From assembly GCA_963082875.1 (NCBI GenBank), contig OY720097.1, forward strand, positions 4,968,501 to 5,032,500: 64,000 bases of DNA, read 5' to 3'. Position numbers and translations under genes: made by a program. Origin of the DNA: Corella eumyota (lineage: Eukaryota; Chordata; Ascidiacea; Phlebobranchia; Corellidae). The notes under the pieces were generated by a model. It was not told where the DNA came from. It made no database searches and saw only the letters and a program-made list of their open reading frames with translations. Shown one piece after another: positions 48,332 to 58,715 of the stretch; the stretch's first letter is position 1, and the number at the start of each line of letters is the position of its first letter.

Positions 48332-48403
48332 AGCAGAGTGGCGCAGCGGAAGCGTGCTGGGCCCATAACTCAGAGGTCGATGGATCGAAACCATCCTCTG
48401 CTA
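48332..48403 (+). tRNA. tRNA-iMet(CAT) copy 27
   Basis: C39T gives a G-T pair in the anticodon stem. Confidence 0.9.
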
Positions 48404-48408
48404 CTCAC

Positions 48409-48479
48409 GCTGAATCGTATAGTGGTTAGTACTTCACGTTGTGGCCGTGACAACCCAGGTTCGAATCCTAGTTACAGCA
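48409..48479 (+). tRNA. tRNA-His(GTG) copy 27, 71 nt
   Basis: T5 missing and G63A. Confidence 0.78.
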
Positions 48480-48630
48480 ATTTTTCCGTACATTATCTTG
48501 CATTAATTTGTGGCCTTCACAATCCAGGTTTGAAAACCGGTTACCAAATTTTATCTACATTTTATCTCATTTTGAATGTTCGCGCCACTTGCCGCGTGCT
48601 GCAAAGGGCTCTTATTCTTTCATATTTCAT

Positions 48631-48702
48631 AGCAGAGTGGCGCAGCGGAAGCGTGCTGGGCCCATAACCCAGAGGTGGATGGATCGAAACCATCCTCTGC
48701 TA
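48631..48702 (+). tRNA. tRNA-iMet(CAT) copy 28
   Basis: C47G in the variable loop. Confidence 0.92.
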
Positions 48703-48707
48703 CTTTC

Positions 48708-48779
48708 GCTGTAATCGTATAGTGGTTAGTACTACACGTTGTGGCCGTGACAACCAAGGTTCGAATCCTGGTTACAGCA
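48708..48779 (+). tRNA. tRNA-His(GTG) copy 28
   Basis: T27A and C49A. Confidence 0.9.
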
Positions 48780-49089
48780 CATTTTTTTCTACATCTAACA
48801 TTTTAGAAAGTTGGCGATTTTACCCGCTCGCTGAAGTTGGTTATTTTTTACTTTTGATTGTAGTAGGGTGAGTTTTTATTATCAAGCTGGGGTTAAATTC
48901 AGGGGCTTAAATATCTCAACCATTTGCGCTACTAAAGCTGTAATCGTATAGTAAATAATTAACTTTTGGGCCATGAAACCCCAAGTTAGAATCCTGTTTA
49001 CATCCCATTTCATCTACAATCTATCTCATTTTGAATTTTCGCGCTACTTGCCGCGTGCTGACGTGGGCTCTTACTCTTGATTGGATCAT

Positions 49090-49161
49090 ATCAGAGTGAC
49101 GCAGCGGAAGCGTGCTGGTCCCATAACCCAGAGGTCGATGGATCGAAACCATCCTCTGCTA
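49090..49161 (+). tRNA. tRNA-iMet(CAT) copy 29
   Basis: G2T, G10A and G30T. Confidence 0.84.
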
Positions 49162-49166
49162 CTTTC

Positions 49167-49238
49167 GCTGTAATCGTATAGTGGTTAGTACTTCACGTTG
49201 TGGCCGTGACAACCCAGGTTCGAATCCTGGTTACAGCA
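49167..49238 (+). tRNA. tRNA-His(GTG) copy 29
   Basis: Consensus. Confidence 0.97.
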
Positions 49239-49408
49239 TTTTTTTCCGTACATGAGTTTTTTAAATAGGCCTATCTTGCATTAATTTGTGGCCTTCACAA
49301 TCCAGGTTTGAATACCGGTTAGCAAATTTTATCTACATTTTATCTCATTTTGAATGTTCGCGCCACTTGCCGCGTGCTGCAGAGGGCTCTTACTCTTTCA
49401 TATTTCAC

Positions 49409-49480
49409 AGCAGAGTGGCGCAGCGGAAGCGTGCTGGGCCCATAACCCAGAGGTCGATGGATCGAAACCATCCTCTGCTA
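49409..49480 (+). tRNA. tRNA-iMet(CAT) copy 30
   Basis: Consensus. Confidence 0.97.
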
Positions 49481-49485
49481 CTTTC

Positions 49486-49557
49486 GCTGTAATCGTATAG
49501 TGGTTAGTACTTCACGTTGTGGCCGTGACAACCCAGGTTCGAATCCTGTTTACAGCA
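49486..49557 (+). tRNA. tRNA-His(GTG) copy 30
   Basis: G64T. Confidence 0.92.
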
Positions 49558-49867
49558 AATATTTTTCTACATCTAACATTTTAGAAAGTTGGCAATTTTA
49601 CCCGCTCGCTGGAGTTGGTCATTTTTTACTATTGATTGTAGTAGGGTGAGTTTTTATTATCAAGCTGGGCTTAAATTCAGGAGTTTATCTATCTTAACAA
49701 TTTGCGCTACTAAAGCTGTAATCGTATAGTAAATAATTAACTTTTGGGCCATGAAAACCCAAGTTAGAATCCTGTTTACATCCAATTTCATCTACAATCT
49801 ACCTCATTTTGAATGTTCGCGCTACTTGCCGCGTGATGACGTGGGCTCTTATTCTTCAATGGGTCAT

Positions 49868-49939
49868 AGCAGAGTGGCGCAGCGGAATCGTGCTGGGCTC
49901 ATAACCCAGAGGTCGACGGATCGAAACCATTCTCTGCTA
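49868..49939 (+). tRNA. tRNA-iMet(CAT) copy 31
   Basis: G21T, C32T, T50C and C64T. Confidence 0.84.
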
Positions 49940-49944
49940 CTTGC

Positions 49945-50016
49945 GCTGTAATCGTATAGTGGTTAGTACTTTACGTTGTGGCCGTGACAACCCAGGTTCG
50001 AATCCTGGTTACAGCA
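49945..50016 (+). tRNA. tRNA-His(GTG) copy 31
   Basis: C28T. Confidence 0.92.
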
Positions 50017-50171
50017 TTTTTTTCTATAATATTTTAGAAGGTTTGAGCTTTTGGCCGAAACAACTCAGGTTCGAATCCTGGTTACAGCATGTTTTTTAAC
50101 AATCTTTTCATTTTTAAATATTTGCGCTAATTGCCTTTTGCTGCAAGGGACTTTACCCTTGAATATCTCAT

Positions 50172-50243
50172 AGCAGAGTTGCGCAGCGGAAGCGTGCTGG
50201 GCCCATAACCCAGAGGTGGATGGATCGAAACCATCCTCTGCTA
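50172..50243 (+). tRNA. tRNA-iMet(CAT) copy 32
   Basis: G9T and C47G; ctttt spacer follows. Confidence 0.88.
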
Positions 50244-50248
50244 CTTTT

Positions 50249-50320
50249 GCTGTAATCGTATAGTGCTTAGTACTTCACGTTGTGGCCGTGACAACCCAGG
50301 TTCGAATCCTGGTTACAGCA
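50249..50320 (+). tRNA. tRNA-His(GTG) copy 32
   Basis: G18C. Confidence 0.88.
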
Positions 50321-50478
50321 CATTTTTTTTCTATAATATTTTAGTAGGTTTGAGCTTTTGGCCGAAATAACTCAGGTTAGAATTTTGGTTACAGCATATT
50401 TTTTAACAATATTTTCATTTTTAAATATTTGCGCTACTTGCCGTTTGCTGCAAGGGACTTTACCCTTGAATATGTCAT

Positions 50479-50550
50479 AGCAGAGTAGCGCAGCGGAAGC
50501 GTGCTGGGCCCATAACTTAGAGGTCGATGGATCGAAACCATCCTCTGCTA
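50479..50550 (+). tRNA. tRNA-iMet(CAT) copy 33
   Basis: G9A, C39T and C40T. Confidence 0.86.
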
Positions 50551-50555
50551 CTCAC

Positions 50556-50626
50556 GCTGAATCGTATAGTGGTTAGTACTTCACGTTGTGGCCGTGACAA
50601 CCCAGGTTCGAATCCTAGTTACAGCA
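50556..50626 (+). tRNA. tRNA-His(GTG) copy 33, 71 nt
   Basis: T5 missing and G63A. Confidence 0.78.
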
Positions 50627-50777
50627 ATTTTTCCGTACATTATCTTGCATTAATTTGTGGCCTTCACAATCCAGGTTTGAAAACCGGTTACCAAATTTTA
50701 TCTACATTTTATCTCATTTTGAATGTTCGCGCCACTTGCCGCGTGCTGCAAAGGGCTCTTATTCTATCATATTTCAT

Positions 50778-50849
50778 AGCAGAGTGGCGCAGCGGAAGCG
50801 TGCTGGGCCCATAACCCAGAGGTCGATGGATCGAAACCATCCTCTGCTA
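50778..50849 (+). tRNA. tRNA-iMet(CAT) copy 34
   Basis: Consensus. Confidence 0.97.
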
Positions 50850-50854
50850 CTTTC

Positions 50855-50926
50855 GCTGTAATCGTATATAGGTTAGTACTACACGTTGTGGCCGTGACAA
50901 CCCAGGTTCGAATCCTGGTTACAGCA
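50855..50926 (+). tRNA. tRNA-His(GTG) copy 34
   Basis: G15T, T16A and T27A. Confidence 0.88.
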
Positions 50927-51237
50927 CATTTTTTTCTACATCTAACATTTTAGAAAGTTGGCGATTTTACACGCTCGCTGAAGTTGGTTATTTTTTACTT
51001 TTGATTGTAGTAGGATAAGTTTTTATTATCAAGCTGGGCTTAAATTCATGAGTTTATCAATCTCAACCATTTGTGCTACTAAAGCTGTAATCGTATAGTA
51101 AATAATTAACTTTTGGGCCATGAAAACCTAAATTAGAAATCCTTTTTACATCCAATTTCATCTACAATCTATCTCATTTTGAATGTTCGCGCTACTTGCC
51201 GTGTGCTGAAATGGGCTCTTACTCTTGAATGCATCAT

Positions 51238-51309
51238 AGCAGAGTGGCGCAGCGAAAGCGTGCTGGGCCCATAACCCAGAGGTGGATGGATCGAAACCAT
51301 CCTCTGCTA
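51238..51309 (+). tRNA. tRNA-iMet(CAT) copy 35
   Basis: G18A and C47G. Confidence 0.88.
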
Positions 51310-51314
51310 CTTTC

Positions 51315-51386
51315 GCTGTAAACGTATAGTGGTTAGTACTTCACGTTGTGGCCGTGACAACCCAGGTTCGAATCCTGGTTACAGCA
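51315..51386 (+). tRNA. tRNA-His(GTG) copy 35
   Basis: T8A, at the normally conserved T8. Confidence 0.88.
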
Positions 51387-51544
51387 CATTTTTTCCTATA
51401 ATATTTTAGTAGGTTTGAGCTTTTGGCCGAAATAACTCAGGTTAGAATCCTGGTTACAGCACATTTTTTAACAATCTTTTCATTTTTAAATATTCGCGCT
51501 ACTTGCCGCGTGCTGAAATGGGCTCTTATTCTTGTATGGCTCAA

Positions 51545-51616
51545 AGCAGAGTGGCGCAGCGGAAGCGTGCTGGACCAATAACCCAGAGGTCGATGGATCG
51601 AAACCATCCTCTGCTA
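51545..51616 (+). tRNA. iMet-body tRNA with anticodon AAT, copy 36
   Basis: C33A gives AAT; G30A breaks the adjacent stem pair; spacer is gttct. Confidence 0.6.
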
Positions 51617-51621
51617 GTTCT

Positions 51622-51693
51622 GCTGTAATCCTATAGTGGTTAGTACTTCACGTTGTGGCCGTGACAACCCAGGTTCGAATCCTGGTTACAGCA
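51622..51693 (+). tRNA. tRNA-His(GTG) copy 36
   Basis: G10C. Confidence 0.92.
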
Positions 51694-51957
51694 TTTTTTT
51701 CCGTACATGACTTTTTTAAATGTCTTTATAGTTATCCTGATTAGTTTGTGACCTTAACAACCCAGGTTCGAATCCTGGTTACAGCATTTTTTTTCCGTAC
51801 ATGACTTTTTTAAATAGACCTATCTTGCATTAATTTGTGGCCTTCACAATCCAGGTTTGAATACCGGTTACCAAATTTTATCTACATTTTATCTCATTTT
51901 GAATGTTCGCGCCACTTGCCGCGTGCTGCAGAGGGCTCTTACTCTTCCATATTTTAA

Positions 51958-52029
51958 AGCAGAGTGGCGCAGCGGAAGCGTGCTGGGCCCATAACCCAGA
52001 GGTCGATGGTTCGAATCCATCCTCTGCTA
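51958..52029 (+). tRNA. iMet-type tRNA(CAT) with elongator-like T-loop, copy 37
   Basis: A53T and A59T give TTCGAAT; all stems remain paired. Confidence 0.85.
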
Positions 52030-52034
52030 CTTGC

Positions 52035-52106
52035 GATGTAATCGTATAGTGGTTAGTACTTCACGTTGTGGCCGTGACAACCCAGGTTCGAATCCTGGTT
52101 ACAGCA
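52035..52106 (+). tRNA. tRNA-His(GTG) copy 37
   Basis: C2A in the acceptor stem. Confidence 0.9.
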
Positions 52107-52263
52107 CATTTTTTTTCTATAATATTTTAGTAGGTTTGAGCTTTTGGCCGAAACAACTTAGGTTAGAATCCTGGTTACAGCATATTTTTAACAATCTATA
52201 CATTTTTAAATATTTGCGCTACTTGCCGTTGGCTGCAAGGGACTTTACCCTTGAAAATCTCAT

Positions 52264-52335
52264 AGCAGAATGGCGCAGCGGAAGCGTGCTGGGCCCATAA
52301 CCCAGAGGTCGATAAATCGAAACTATCCTCTGCTA
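52264..52335 (+). tRNA. tRNA-iMet(CAT) copy 38
   Basis: G7A, G51A, G52A and C61T; the latter restores one T-stem pair. Confidence 0.85.
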
Positions 52336-52340
52336 CTTTC

Positions 52341-52412
52341 GCTGTAATCGTATAGTGGTTAGTACTTCAAGTTGTGGCCGTGACAACCCAGGTTCGAATC
52401 CTGGTTACAGCA
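52341..52412 (+). tRNA. tRNA-His(GTG) copy 38
   Basis: C30A in the anticodon stem. Confidence 0.9.
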
Positions 52413-52722
52413 CATTTTTTTCTACATCTAATATTTTAGAAAGTTGGCGATTTCACCCGCTCGCTGAAGTTGGTCATTTTTTACTTTTGATTGTAGTAGG
52501 ATGAGTTTTTATTATCAAGCTGGGCTTAAATTCAGGAGTTTATCTATCTCAACCAATTGCGCTACTAAAGCTGTAATCGTAGAGTAAATAATTAACTTTT
52601 GGGCCATGAAAACCCAAGTTAGAATCCTGTTTACATCCAATTTCATCTACAATCTATCTCATTTTGAATGTTCGCGCTACTTGCCGCGTGCTGACGTGGG
52701 CTCTTACTCTTGAGTTGAAATT

Positions 52723-52794
52723 AGCAGAGTGGCGCAGCGGAAGCGTGCTGGGCCCATAAACCAGAGCTCGAAGGATCGAAACCATCCTCTGCTG
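52723..52794 (+). tRNA. tRNA-iMet(CAT) copy 39
   Basis: C38A, G45C, T50A and A72G. Confidence 0.8.
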
Positions 52795-52799
52795 CTCGC

Positions 52800-52871
52800 G
52801 CTGTAATCGTATATTGGTTAGTACTTCACGTTGTGGCCGTGACAACCCAGGTTCGAATCCTGGTTATAGCA
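52800..52871 (+). tRNA. tRNA-His(GTG) copy 39
   Basis: G15T and C68T. Confidence 0.9.
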
Positions 52872-53042
52872 TTTTTTTTCCGTACATGAGTTTTTTAAAT
52901 AGGCCTATCTTGCATTAATTTGTGGCCTTCACAATCCAGGTTTGAATACCGGTTAGCAAATTTTATCTACAATTTATCTCATTTTAAATGTTCGCGCCAC
53001 TTGCCGCGTGCTGCAGAGGGCTCTTACTCTTTCATATGTCAC

Positions 53043-53114
53043 AGCAGAATGGCGCAGCGGAAGCGTGCTGGGCCCATAACCCAGAGGTCGATGGATCGAA
53101 ACCATCCTCTGCTA
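53043..53114 (+). tRNA. tRNA-iMet(CAT) copy 40
   Basis: G7A. Confidence 0.92.
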
Positions 53115-53119
53115 CTTTC

Positions 53120-53191
53120 GCTGTAATCGAATAGTGGTTAGTACTTCACGTTGTGGCCGTGACAACCCAGGTTCGAATCCTGGTTACAGCA
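53120..53191 (+). tRNA. tRNA-His(GTG) copy 40
   Basis: T11A. Confidence 0.92.
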
Positions 53192-53501
53192 CATTTTTTT
53201 CTACATCTAACATTTTAGAAAGTTGGCAATTTTACCCGCTCGCTGGAGTTGGTCATTTTTTACTATTGATTGTAGTAGGGTGAGTTTTTATTATCAAGCT
53301 GGGCTTAAATTCAGGAGTTTATCTATCTTAACAATTTGCGCTACTAAAGCTGTAATCGTATAGTAAATAATTAACTTTTGGACCATGAAAACCTAAGTTA
53401 GAATCCTGTTTACATCCAATTTCATCTACAATCTACCTCATTTTGAATGTTCGCGCTACTTGCCGCGTGATGACGTGGGCTCTTACTCTGCAATGGGTCA
53501 T

Positions 53502-53573
53502 AGCAGAGTGGCGCAGCGGAAGCGTGCTGGGCTCATAACCCAGAGGTCGACGGATCGAAACCATTCTCTGCTA
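53502..53573 (+). tRNA. tRNA-iMet(CAT) copy 41
   Basis: C32T, T50C and C64T. Confidence 0.86.
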
Positions 53574-53578
53574 CTTGC

Positions 53579-53650
53579 GCTGTAATCGTATAGTGGTTAG
53601 TACTTTACGTTGTGGCCGTGACAACCCAGATTCGAATCCTGGTTACAGCA
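53579..53650 (+). tRNA. tRNA-His(GTG) copy 41
   Basis: C28T and G52A (B-box). Confidence 0.88.
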
Positions 53651-53805
53651 TTTTTTTCTATAATATTTTAGAAGGTTTGAGCTTTTGGCCGAAACAACTC
53701 CGGTTCGAATCCTGGTTACAGCATATTTTTTAACAATCTTTTCATTTTTAAATATTTGCGCTAATTGCCGTTTGCTGCAAGGGACTTTACCCTTGAATAT
53801 CTCAT

Positions 53806-53877
53806 AGCAGAGTTGCGCAGCGGAAGCGTGCTGGGCCCATAACCCAGAGGTCGATGGTTCGAAACCATCCTCTGCTA
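53806..53877 (+). tRNA. tRNA-iMet(CAT) copy 42
   Basis: G9T and A53T (T-loop TTCGAAA). Confidence 0.87.
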
Positions 53878-53882
53878 CTCAC

Positions 53883-53954
53883 GCTGTAATCGTATAGTGG
53901 TTAGTACTTCACGTTGTGGCCGTGACAACCCAGGTTCGAGTCCTGGTTACAGCA
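53883..53954 (+). tRNA. tRNA-His(GTG) copy 42
   Basis: A58G in the T-loop. Confidence 0.9.
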
Positions 53955-54112
53955 CATTTTTTATCTATAATATTTTAGTAGGTTTGAGCTTTTGGCCGAA
54001 ATAACTCAGGTTAGAATTCTGGTTACAGCATATTTTTTAACAATCTTTTCATTTTTAAATATTTGCGCTACTTGCCGTTTGCTGCAAGGGACTTTACCAT
54101 TGAATATGAAAA

Positions 54113-54184
54113 AGCAGAGTGGCGCAGCGGAAGCGTGCTGGGCCCATAACCCACAGGTGGATGGTTCGAAACAATCCTCTGCTA
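54113..54184 (+). tRNA. tRNA-iMet(CAT) copy 43
   Basis: G42C, C47G, A53T and C61A; ctttt spacer follows. Confidence 0.8.
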
Positions 54185-54189
54185 CTTTT

Positions 54190-54261
54190 GCTGTAATCGT
54201 ATAGTGCTTAGTACTTCACGTTGTGGCCGTGACAACCCAGGTTCGAATCCTGGTTACAGCA
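54190..54261 (+). tRNA. tRNA-His(GTG) copy 43
   Basis: G18C. Confidence 0.88.
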
Positions 54262-54419
54262 CATTTTTTTTCTATAATATTTTAGTAGGTTTGAGCTTTT
54301 GGCCGAAATAACTCAGGTTAGAATTCTGGTTACAGCATATTTTTTAACAATATTTTCATTTTTAAATATTTGCGCTACTTGCCGTTTGCTGCAAGGGACT
54401 TTACCCTTGAATAAGTCAT

Positions 54420-54491
54420 AGCAGAGTGGCGCAGCGGAAGCGTGCTGGGCCCATAACTCAGAGGTCGATGGATCGAAACCATCCTCTGCTA
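54420..54491 (+). tRNA. tRNA-iMet(CAT) copy 44
   Basis: C39T. Confidence 0.9.
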
Positions 54492-54496
54492 CTCAC

Positions 54497-54567
54497 GCTG
54501 AATCGTATAGTTGTTAGTACTTCACGTTGTGGCCGTGACAACCCAGGTTCGAATCCTAGTAACAGCA
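54497..54567 (+). tRNA. tRNA-His(GTG) copy 44, 71 nt
   Basis: T5 missing, G17T, G63A and T66A; probably defective. Confidence 0.72.
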
Positions 54568-54736
54568 ATTTTTCCGTACATGACTTTTTTAAATAGGCCT
54601 ATCTTGCATTAATTTGTGGCCTTCACAATCCAGGTTTAAAAACCGGTTACCAAATTTTATCTACATTTTATCTCATTTTGAATGTTCGCGCCACTTGCCG
54701 CGTGCTGCAAAAGGCTCTTATTCTTTCATATTTCAT

Positions 54737-54808
54737 AGCAGAGTGGCGCAGCGGAAGCGTGCTGGGCCCATAACCCAGAGGTCGATGGATCGAAACCATC
54801 CTCTGCTA
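54737..54808 (+). tRNA. tRNA-iMet(CAT) copy 45
   Basis: Consensus. Confidence 0.97.
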
Positions 54809-54813
54809 CTTTC

Positions 54814-54885
54814 GCTGTAATCGTATAGTGGTTAGTACTACACGTTGTGGCCGTGACAACCAAGGTTCGAATCCTGGTTACAGCA
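54814..54885 (+). tRNA. tRNA-His(GTG) copy 45
   Basis: T27A and C49A. Confidence 0.9.
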
Positions 54886-55196
54886 CATTTTTTTCTACAT
54901 CTAACATTTTAGAAAGTTGGCGATTTTAAACGCTCGCTGAAGTTGGTTATTTTTTACTTTTGATTGTAGTAGGATAAGTTTTTATTATCAAGCTGGGCTT
55001 AAATTCAGGAGTTTATCAATCTCAACCATTTGTGCTACTAAAGCTGTAATCGTATAGTAAATAATTAACTTTTGGGCCATGAAAACCTAAATTAGAAATC
55101 CTTTTTACATCCAATTTCATCTACAATCTATCTCATTTTGAATGTTCGCGCTACTTGCCGCGTGCTGAAATGGGCTCTTACTCTTGAATGCATCAT

Positions 55197-55268
55197 AGCA
55201 GAGTGGCGCAGCGGAAGCGTGCTGGGCCCATAACCCAGAGGTCGATGGATCGAAACCATTCTCTGCTA
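55197..55268 (+). tRNA. tRNA-iMet(CAT) copy 46
   Basis: C64T; ctttt spacer follows. Confidence 0.92.
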
Positions 55269-55273
55269 CTTTT

Positions 55274-55345
55274 GCTGTAACCGTATAGTGGTTAGTACTT
55301 CACGTTGTGGCCGTGACAACCCAGGATCGAATCCTGGTTACAGCA
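55274..55345 (+). tRNA. tRNA-His(GTG) copy 46
   Basis: T8C and T53A (B-box). Confidence 0.85.
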
Positions 55346-55503
55346 CATTTTTTCCTATAATATTTTAGTAGGTTTGAGCTTTTGGCCGAAACAACTCAGG
55401 TTAGAATCCTAGTTACAGCTCATTTTTTAACAATCTTTTCATTTTTAAATATTCGCGCTACTTGCCGCGTGCTGAAATGGGCTCTTATTCTTGTATGGCT
55501 CAT

Positions 55504-55575
55504 AGCAGAGTGGCGCAGCGGAAGCGTGCTGGACCAATAACCCAGAGGTCGATGGATCGAAACCATCCTCTGCTA
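55504..55575 (+). tRNA. iMet-body tRNA with anticodon AAT, copy 47
   Basis: G30A and C33A; spacer is gttct. Confidence 0.6.
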
Positions 55576-55580
55576 GTTCT

Positions 55581-55652
55581 GCTGTAATCGTATAGTGGTT
55601 AGTACCTCACGTTGTGGCCGTGACAACCCAGGTTCGAATCCTGGTTACAGCA
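55581..55652 (+). tRNA. tRNA-His(GTG) copy 47
   Basis: T26C. Confidence 0.93.
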
Positions 55653-55916
55653 TTTTTTTCCGTACATGACTTTTTTAAATGTCTTTATAGTTATCCTGAT
55701 TAGTTTGTGACCTTAACAACCCAGGTTCGAATCCTGGTTACAGCATTTTTTTTCCGTACATGACTTTTTTAAATAGACCTATCTTGCATTAATTTGTGGC
55801 CTTCACAATCCAGGTTTGAATACCGGTTACCAAATTTTATCTACATTTTATCTCATTTTGAATGTTCGCGCCAAATGCCGCGTGCTACAGAGGGCTCTTA
55901 CTCTTCCATATTTTAA

Positions 55917-55988
55917 AGCAGAGTGGCGCAGCGGAAGCGTGCTGGGCCCATAACTCAGAGGTCGATGGATCGAAACCATTCTCTGCTA
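55917..55988 (+). tRNA. tRNA-iMet(CAT) copy 48
   Basis: C39T and C64T. Confidence 0.9.
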
Positions 55989-55993
55989 CTTGC

Positions 55994-56065
55994 GCTGTAA
56001 TCGTATAGTGGTTAGTACTTCACGTTGTGGTCGTGACAACCCAGGTTCGAATCCTGGTTACAGCA
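55994..56065 (+). tRNA. tRNA-His(GTG) copy 48
   Basis: C38T at the 3' edge of the anticodon loop. Confidence 0.92.
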
Positions 56066-56223
56066 CATTTTTTCCTATAATATTTTAGTAGGTTTGAGCT
56101 TTTGGCCAAAATAACTCAGGTTAGAATCCTGGTTACAGCACATTTTTTAACAATCTTTTCATTTTTAAATATTCGCGCTACTTGCCGCGTGCTGAAATGG
56201 GCTCTTATTCTTGTATGGCTCAT

Positions 56224-56295
56224 AGCAGAGTGGCGCAACGGAAGCGTGCTGGACCAATAACCCAGAGGTCGATGGATCGAAACCATCCTCTGCTA
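56224..56295 (+). tRNA. iMet-body tRNA with anticodon AAT, copy 49
   Basis: G15A, G30A and C33A. Confidence 0.58.
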
Positions 56296-56300
56296 GTTCT

Positions 56301-56372
56301 GCTGTAATCCTATAGTGGTTAGTCCTTCACGTTGTGGCCGTGACAACCCAGGTTCGAATCCTGGTTACAGCA
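56301..56372 (+). tRNA. tRNA-His(GTG) copy 49
   Basis: G10C and A24C. Confidence 0.9.
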
Positions 56373-56636
56373 TTTTTTTCCGTACATGACTTTTTTAAAT
56401 GTCTTTATAGTTATCCTGATTAGTTTGTGAACTTAACAACCCAGGTTCGAATCCTGGTTACAGCATTTTTTTTCCGTACATGACTTTTTTAAATAGACCT
56501 ATCTTGCATTAATTTGTGGCCTTCACAATCCAGGTTTGAATACCGGTTACCAAATTTTATCTACATTTTATCTCATTTTGAATGTTCGCGCCACTTGCCG
56601 CGTGCTGCAGAGGGCTCTTACTCTTTCATATTTTAA

Positions 56637-56708
56637 AGAAGAGTGGCGCAGCGGAAGCGTGCTGGGCCCATAACCCAGAGGTCGATGGTTCGAATCTATC
56701 CTCTGCTA
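56637..56708 (+). tRNA. iMet-type tRNA(CAT) with elongator-like T-loop, copy 50
   Basis: C3A, A53T, A59T and C61T; same haplotype as copy 12. Confidence 0.8.
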
Positions 56709-56713
56709 CTTGC

Positions 56714-56785
56714 GATGTAATCGTATAGTGGTTATTACTTCACGTTGTGGCCGTGACAACCCAGGTTCGAATCCTGGTTACAGCA
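56714..56785 (+). tRNA. tRNA-His(GTG) copy 50
   Basis: C2A and G22T. Confidence 0.88.
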
Positions 56786-56942
56786 CATTTTTTTTCTATA
56801 ATATTTTAGTAGGTATGAGCTTTTGGCCGAAACAACTTAGGTTAGAATCCTGGTTACAGCATATTTTTAACAATCAATACATTTTTAAATATTTGCGCTA
56901 CTTGCCGTTGGCTGCAAGGGACTTTACCCTTGAAAATCTCAT

Positions 56943-57014
56943 AGCAGAGTGGCGCAGCGGAAGCATGCTGGGCCCATAACCCAGAGGTCGATAAATCGAA
57001 ACCATCCTCTGCTA
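56943..57014 (+). tRNA. tRNA-iMet(CAT) copy 51
   Basis: G23A, G51A and G52A. Confidence 0.86.
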
Positions 57015-57019
57015 CTTTC

Positions 57020-57091
57020 GCTGTAATCGTATAGTGGTTAGTACTTCAAGTTGTGGCCGTGACAACCCAGGTTCGAATCCTGGTTACAGCA
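57020..57091 (+). tRNA. tRNA-His(GTG) copy 51
   Basis: C30A. Confidence 0.9.
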
Positions 57092-57401
57092 CATTTTTTT
57101 CTACATCTAACATTTTAGAAAGTTGGCGATTTCACCCGCTCGCTGAAGTTGGTCATTTTTTACTTTTGATTGTAGTAGGGTGAGTTTTTATTATCAAGTT
57201 GGGCTTAAATTCAGGAGTTTATCTATTTCAACCATTTGCGCTACTGAAGCTGTAATTTTATAGTAAATAATTAACTTTTGGGCCATGAAAACCCAAGTTA
57301 GAATCCTGTTTACATCCAATTTCATCCACAATCTATCTCATTTTAATTGTTCGCGCTACTTGTTGCGAGTTGACTTGGGCTCTTACTCTTTCATATTTCA
57401 C

Positions 57402-57473
57402 AGCAGAGTGGCGCAGCGGAAGCGTGCTGGGCCCATAACCCAGAGGTCGATGGATCGAAACCATCCTCTGCTA
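57402..57473 (+). tRNA. tRNA-iMet(CAT) copy 52
   Basis: Consensus. Confidence 0.97.
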
Positions 57474-57478
57474 CTTTC

Positions 57479-57550
57479 GCTGTAATCGTATAGTGGTTAG
57501 TACTTCACGTTGTGGCCGTGACAATCCAGGTTCGAATCCTGGTTACAGCA
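57479..57550 (+). tRNA. tRNA-His(GTG) copy 52
   Basis: C47T. Confidence 0.93.
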
Positions 57551-57860
57551 AATATTTTTCTACATCTAACATTTTAGAAAGTTGGCGATTTTACCCGCTC
57601 GCTGAAGTTGGTTATTTTTTACTTTTGATTGTAGTAGGGTGAGTTTTTATTATCAAGCTGGGGTTAAATTCAGGGGCTTAAATATCTCAACCATTTGCGC
57701 TACTAAAGCTGTAATCGTATAGTAAATAATTAACTTTTGGGCCATGAAACCCCAAGTTAGAATCCTGTTTACATCCCATTTCATCTACAATCTATCTCAT
57801 TTTGAATGTTCGCGCTACTTGCCGCGTGCTGACGTGGGCTCTTACTCTTGAATGGATCAT

Positions 57861-57932
57861 ATCAGAGTGACGCAGCGGAAGCGTGCTGGTCCCATAACCC
57901 AGAGGTCGATGGATCGAAACCATCCTTTGCTA
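57861..57932 (+). tRNA. tRNA-iMet(CAT) copy 53
   Basis: G2T, G10A, G30T and C67T. Confidence 0.82.
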
Positions 57933-57937
57933 CTTTC

Positions 57938-58009
57938 GCTGTAATCGTATAGTGGTTAGTACTTCACGTTGTGGCCGTGACAACCCAGGTTCGAATCCTG
58001 GTTACAGCA
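57938..58009 (+). tRNA. tRNA-His(GTG) copy 53
   Basis: Consensus. Confidence 0.97.
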
Positions 58010-58179
58010 TTTTTTTCCGTACATGAGTTTTTTAAATAGGCCTATCTTGCATTAATTTGTGGCCTTCAAAATCCAGGTTTGAATACCGGTTAGCAAATTT
58101 TATCTACATTTTATCTCATTTTGAATGTTCGCGCCACTTGCCGCGTGCTGCAGAGGGCTCTTACTCTTTCATATTTCAC

Positions 58180-58251
58180 AGCAGAGTGGCGCAGCGGAAG
58201 CGTGCTGGGCCCATAACCCAGAGGTCGATGGATCGAAACCATCCTCTGCTA
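58180..58251 (+). tRNA. tRNA-iMet(CAT) copy 54
   Basis: Consensus. Confidence 0.97.
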
Positions 58252-58256
58252 CTTTC

Positions 58257-58328
58257 GCTGTAATCGTATAGTGGTTAGTACTTCACGTTGTGGCCGTGAC
58301 AACCCAGGTTCGAATCCTGTTTACAGCA
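58257..58328 (+). tRNA. tRNA-His(GTG) copy 54
   Basis: G64T. Confidence 0.92.
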
Positions 58329-58638
58329 AATATTTTTCTACATCTAACATTTTAGAAAGTTGGCAATTTTACCCGCTCGCTGGAGTTGGTCATTTTTTAC
58401 TATTGATTGTAGTAGGGTGAGTTTTTATTATCAAGCTGGGCTTAAATTCAGGAGTTTATCTATCTTAACAATTTGCGCTACTAAAGCTGTAATCGTATAG
58501 TAAATAATTAACTTTTGGGCCATGAAAACCCAAGTTAGAATCCTGTTTACATCCAATTTCATCTACAATCTACCTCATTTTGAATGTTCGCGCTACTTGC
58601 CGCGTGATGACGTGGGCTCTTACTCTTCAATGGGTCAT

Positions 58639-58710
58639 AGCAGAGTGGCGCAGCGGAATCGTGCTGGGCTCATAACCCAGAGGTCGACGGATCGAAACCA
58701 TTCTCTGCTA
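58639..58710 (+). tRNA. tRNA-iMet(CAT) copy 55
   Basis: G21T, C32T, T50C and C64T. Confidence 0.84.
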
Positions 58711-58715
58711 CTTGC

